Below, piece by piece: positions 60,538-64,000 of a DNA stretch of 64,000 bases. Origin of the DNA: Cryptomeria japonica (Eukaryota > Streptophyta > Pinopsida > Cupressales > Cupressaceae); contig NC_081414.1 of NCBI RefSeq assembly GCF_030272615.1, positions 46,298,001 to 46,362,000 of the forward strand, read 5' to 3'. Below the pieces are notes generated by a model. That model saw only the letters and a list, made by a program, of their open reading frames with translations, made no database searches and was not told the origin of the DNA. Each line of letters opens with the position of its first letter. Positions within the stretch are counted from its first letter, which is position 1. The position numbers were made by a program, and so were the translations under genes.

Positions 60538-61310
60538 TGTTAGGATTCCTAACGATATTGAGAGGGGGGGGGAATTAGTATCTAACTGATGAGTTGATTT
60601 TCTTAACTTATTAAATGAAAATCATTCCAAAACAGTGTACCGGTAAACCAAAATTAATGAAGTAAATAAGAGCAATAAACACAACATAGAATGCACACCA
60701 TAACATAGTGTTTTTGGCAAGGAAATCCAGTGTGGGAAAAACCTCGGTGGCATTTGTGACCCACAATATTCGCTCACTGGCCAATAAGTGAATATTACTA
60801 ACAAATGGGGGCCTGCACATGTAGGAAGACCAAGTGCCTAGAGCTCACTACTCAAATACAAAAGAAGTCTCACTGACTGACAAAAATGGATTATACAATT
60901 CTAAGATGATGTACTGCTACAAAAGGGCATCTGCTATGCCAGATCCAATACCGGTTTAAGCTCTGCAATAATCATAAACCTTACTTTACATTCTACCTTA
61001 ATATTTGCACATGATATCCATCGTATTTCCTATTACAAATGTTCTACAAGATCTCATACTTATATATGAGTCTCATTACAATATTCCTTGTTGGCTTTCA
61101 AAAAGATATTATAATCAATTACATTTTGCAATAAATAAAATCTGTCGGCCAGGGTGTTGGTAATCAATCTTTTCAGTGCTGGTGAACTGTATGCCGATGT
61201 AGAATCTATCGATGTCAATGCCTATTGGTATCATATGATTGTAAGGTTTCCATCAATGACAATACCTTCAATCACCTACAATTTCTCATTCGAGTGTGCA
61301 TTTTCCAACA
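60538..61310 (-). repeat. 5' LTR of C
   Basis: It matches 50779-51519. The right end TTTTCCAACA is followed by CAGAG. An insertion near 61186-61225 makes it longer than its partner (773 against 741 bp). On the plus strand the neighbouring primer site reads GCTCTGATAATTG, lacking three bases of the usual GCTCTGATACCAATTG. Confidence 0.9.
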
Positions 61311-62070
61311 CAGAGTAATCGTGGCATTATCAAAGAGTGGTGAAGAACTTTTCTAGGAACGATAGCTAATTTCAACTCTTCTCTATACCTTGCTTCATGA
61401 AATTTTAGACATTCACTGTCACTTGCAAGGTTTTTGAAAAATAATACACAACCATTCACACATGTGTGGATTTTTTTATACCCCAATCAAAGCTTATTGA
61501 TTTGATCTTTACATTGACTTCGTTTTGTTGGCAATGTGGAGTCAGCTGGTAACAATGAACTTAATAATACAAATAACTGATCTATACTCTCATTTGTCCA
61601 ACCATGAACCACTTGCAAGTGAAGAATTTAAGGAATTTTTGTCAAATGACTTAACTTACAATTAGCATAAATAGGCTTTAAATCATCCTCCATTGACTTG
61701 GCCCAATCATCTCTTAGACCCTCATTCAACATTCTATCAACTTCAAACCCTTCATCAAATAGTTATGCCTCTTCATCTATGTTTAGTGCCACTTCATCTA
61801 TGTTTGTTACCACTTCATCTATGTTTGTTGCCTCTTCATCTCTCATAGTTTGCAATTCTATCATATCTTCATAATAATTATAATCCCAAGGGCTTATATA
61901 CTACTATGCCCACATCTTATCATATGTCGATAAATCACATTTATTTTTTTCACCTTTCCATCAAGACAATCATTACATGGACATGGATATTTATCCAAGC
62001 TCCTCTCATTAGCTACTCTTTCATCATATGAATGATATTGATCTGTAGTCAACCTTCAATGCTGATCCAT
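61311..62070 (-). pseudogene. TNP2-like transposase, N-terminal part
   Basis: It starts MDQH at 62070 followed by a stop (probable CGA to TGA), then a CPCNDC motif as in the transposase-associated domain of plant CACTA proteins. A 21-base tandem repeat encodes NIDEV-type heptads (61768-61845). The last 200 residues run GWTNESIDQLFVLLSSLLPA, a stop, LGYKKIHTCVNGCVLFFKNL and PRKVLHHSLIMPRL, the classical GYxKIHxCxNDCxLF block. Several stops and a slip near 61900 mark it as dead. TNP2 cuts the CACTA termini. Confidence 0.88.
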
Positions 62071-63292
62071 TTGTAATATTATGTATTCTAGTATTAATTT
62101 AGTTTCTAATTCCAAGAAAAATAAAAAAAATTGAAAACGGAGATGCCAAAACATTGTTGAAAGTAGTCACTTTTAATAGAGACCGTAATAGAAAGAAGAG
62201 GATACAATGAGTCATTGTTTTGAGATCTATCTTACATTCATTTTAAGTTTACCTACTAAGAATGGAATATGTGTGCGTTTCCTATCAGCTTACTTTTAGC
62301 AATGAGGGTTTCAAATTACCTCTGAATTTGTTGTAGAGGGCCTCGCTGACTTCAAATTCATTGTAGCAAATTCCGAATTCCTTGCCTACCTTTTCAATAG
62401 TCTCCAGGTCCTATCCAAAAAAAATTTATGACCCATGCAAGTGCTTCAATACCTGTCCATGAGAATAACAAATGTAAAAAAAAATTCAAAGATGACACAT
62501 TAAAGGCACATTCAAGTAACTAGTGATATTCAATGATGACACATTCAAAGCACATTCAAGTAACTAGTGATATTCAATGATGACACATTCAGGCACTCTT
62601 TGATCAAAGAACAATAGTAAGACTTGGGATAAGATAGTGTGTTATCTACAACAAACTATGATACAGTCAAATCCAAAGATTATGGACAATAATAAGCCAA
62701 AATCCAATGACAAAGAACAATAATAAGCCAAGAATCTTAGCTTAATAAATGCAACAACCAATACATGGTAATAGATTCAATTTTTTATTACCAAATAAAC
62801 ACTACAAGTTAACAACTCAAAAACTGTAGAAGCCAGACAATATAATGAAGAATACATGTCCTTAATCAAAATGACACTATCATATGTTTCCAATATACTT
62901 TGATATGATAGTCAAATAATGGTTGATTTTAATTATATATTTTAAATAAGAGTTATTTGATTATATAGAAAAGATAAATGGAAATTAGGTAAAATTGACA
63001 TGAAGATAAACGATAGTCATTGCTGAAATTAGTTTAAAGTGTATTCATTTAGGGACCTTTCATAAAATATTCTCAACTTTCACATCATAAAAAGATCTTA
63101 AAATATTCATTGTTTATAATGATAAGAATTTGGTTGTTCCATACACCTTCCTTTACATGTTTAAATCCCATCGACCAAAATATTGTGTAGCAATTGTATG
63201 GAGTGCATTTCATCTATTTTATGCCCAAAAGATTTCATCATACCACTTCCTTTTCAAAGGCACCCAAAATTTGATGCCAAACTCATATAGGA
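62071..63292. other. CACTA 5' region, noncoding
   Basis: Upstream of the TNP2 start, AT-rich, no frame. It contains a 44-base tandem repeat (62484-62597, about 2.6 copies). Neither the TAGTG terminus nor an ATTTAGTCAT array was seen, so the element's 5' end probably lies further on, beyond J. Confidence 0.5.
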
Positions 63293-64000
63293 TGTTACCG
63301 GTATCACTAACATTGATGTCAACTAGTGAACAAGAGGTTGTTGGTATTAGAGGTGGATGTCAACTAGTATGCTAAGAGGTTGCAGAATAGAAGGACTCCC
63401 ACTGGATGAAGAAGCAGTCATCATGTGAAGCATTGACTAACAGTAAATGTGCTCACATCAGATCACATGAAGAACATTGCAAAATGCAGAAGACAAAGTG
63501 TTATCTCATCTAGCAAGTGAAGCTTATCTCCTATTATGCATTAAGTGCATCATAGTTTGGAAAGATAAGAGTGAGGAAGTAAAGGAATGATGCTAGTATA
63601 GAGAAAGTATGAAGTGCTTGTCATCTTGACAAACCGGTTGTGATATGGTCAAAGCTAATTAGGGAAAAGGCAAGGTTGAGTAGATGCAAATAGAGGAATC
63701 TGACCTGACTGAAAGAAGATGGAGCCTTGAGAAATAATGATGACATGGTGTCATCAAGAGTGGTAACTGTTATGTAAGTCTACTAGTTATATAAAGCAAG
63801 GTGCAGATGTAGAAGACCTCCCCATTGTGGGAATGAGCATACTTAGGACTTATCAGTCTAGAGACCGGTTTGAGAGTTCCATCGACAGTTCAAGATGAGA
63901 GTAGATATGACAAGATAACTGGTAGAATGGTTGAGGTCGGAAGGGTTAGCAAACTAGCCAAAGTAAGGAACTGGTAGGGTGGTTGGTCGATGATCCTACT
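63293..64000 (+). mobile_element. LTR J, related to solo LTR I, cut by the window end
   Basis: From TGTTACCGGTATCAC at about 63293 onwards the sequence follows LTR I (48099 on) with moderate divergence: GACTCCCAC, then GATGAAGAAGCAGTCATCAT, and ATGGTGTCATCAAGAGTG near 63750 match 48509, 48518 and 48758. Whether it is a solo LTR or the 5' LTR of a full element cannot be seen here. Confidence 0.65.

Larger units (their letters stand above)
50779..61310 (-). mobile_element. Pol-less LTR retrotransposon C, complete with both LTRs, split by insertion K
   Basis: 5' LTR 60538-61310, damaged primer site 60527-60537, gag-like gene 60469 to about 55620 interrupted by K, ORF2 51746-55183, purine tracts, 3' LTR 50779-51519. 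It is flanked by perfect CAGAG copies at 50774-50778 and 61311-61315. Its target is the TNP2 gene. Same family as A and B; no pol was found. Confidence 0.92.
2826..63292 (-). mobile_element. Composite CACTA (En/Spm-like) transposon interrupted by nested elements
   Basis: The left boundary is a canonical CACTA terminus at 2826. The element carries two minus-strand genes in En/Spm order: a TNP2/TNPD-like transposase (38393-62070) upstream and a TNPA-like gene (3700-21518) downstream. Sequence that belongs to the element itself is left at about 2826-5270, 12070 to roughly 14 kb, 19.6-21.77 kb, 36858-40389, 47869-48098, 50375-50778 and 61311-63292. The rest is inserted LTR elements. The right terminus, expected to end in TAGTG, was not found before element J, so the right limit is a minimum. 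Confidence 0.8.

Overview
This window holds no recognisable host gene. It reads as old, AT-rich plant intergenic DNA in which transposable elements are nested several layers deep. The density of long decayed LTR retrotransposons and the absence of genes suggest a very large plant genome, perhaps a gymnosperm; that is inference from style, not from a marker gene. Almost every reading frame carries stops or frameshifts, many explained by C-to-T or G-to-A changes, so the elements look silent and ancient.

The backbone is one CACTA (En/Spm) DNA transposon on the minus strand. Its 3' terminus is at 2826 (CACTACTACAAAAACAAC, followed by an array of ATTTAGTCAT-like subterminal motifs). A TNPA-like gene lies at 3700-21518 in four inferred exons, and a TNP2/TNPD-like transposase at 38393-62070. 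Its 5' terminus was not found. Into this backbone went: retrotransposon B (5271-12069); a decayed element H (about 14.1-19.6 kb); solo LTR G (21770-36857), itself split by Copia element F (23235-36770), whose 3' LTR region is taken up by Copia element E and a truncated tandem partner E' (23851-30783); retrotransposon D (40390-47868); solo LTR I (48099-50374); retrotransposon C (50779-61310), itself split by a 3.8 kb noncoding insertion K (56178-60017); and the start of a second I-like LTR, J, at about 63293. A further retrotransposon, A, ends at 1959, just outside the CACTA element.

Five-base target duplications mark D (TTTTG), I (AAATA), C (CAGAG), F (TAGTA) and G (AATAT), and imperfectly B and K. 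Conceptually removing C, I and D with one duplication copy each re-establishes one continuous TNP2 frame, apart from point stops.

E and F are recognisable Copia elements with gag, protease, integrase, reverse transcriptase and RNase H. A, B, C and D contain no visible pol. B, C and D encode a coiled-coil, multi-zinc-knuckle gag-like protein, and all four carry all or part of a second, roughly 1,100-codon ORF (ORF2) that I cannot assign to a known family. They share with E and F the initiator-Met-tRNA type primer site, the polypurine tract and an LTR 3' end module, which suggests they were moved by Copia machinery. This pol-less, two-ORF family is the most interesting system here.
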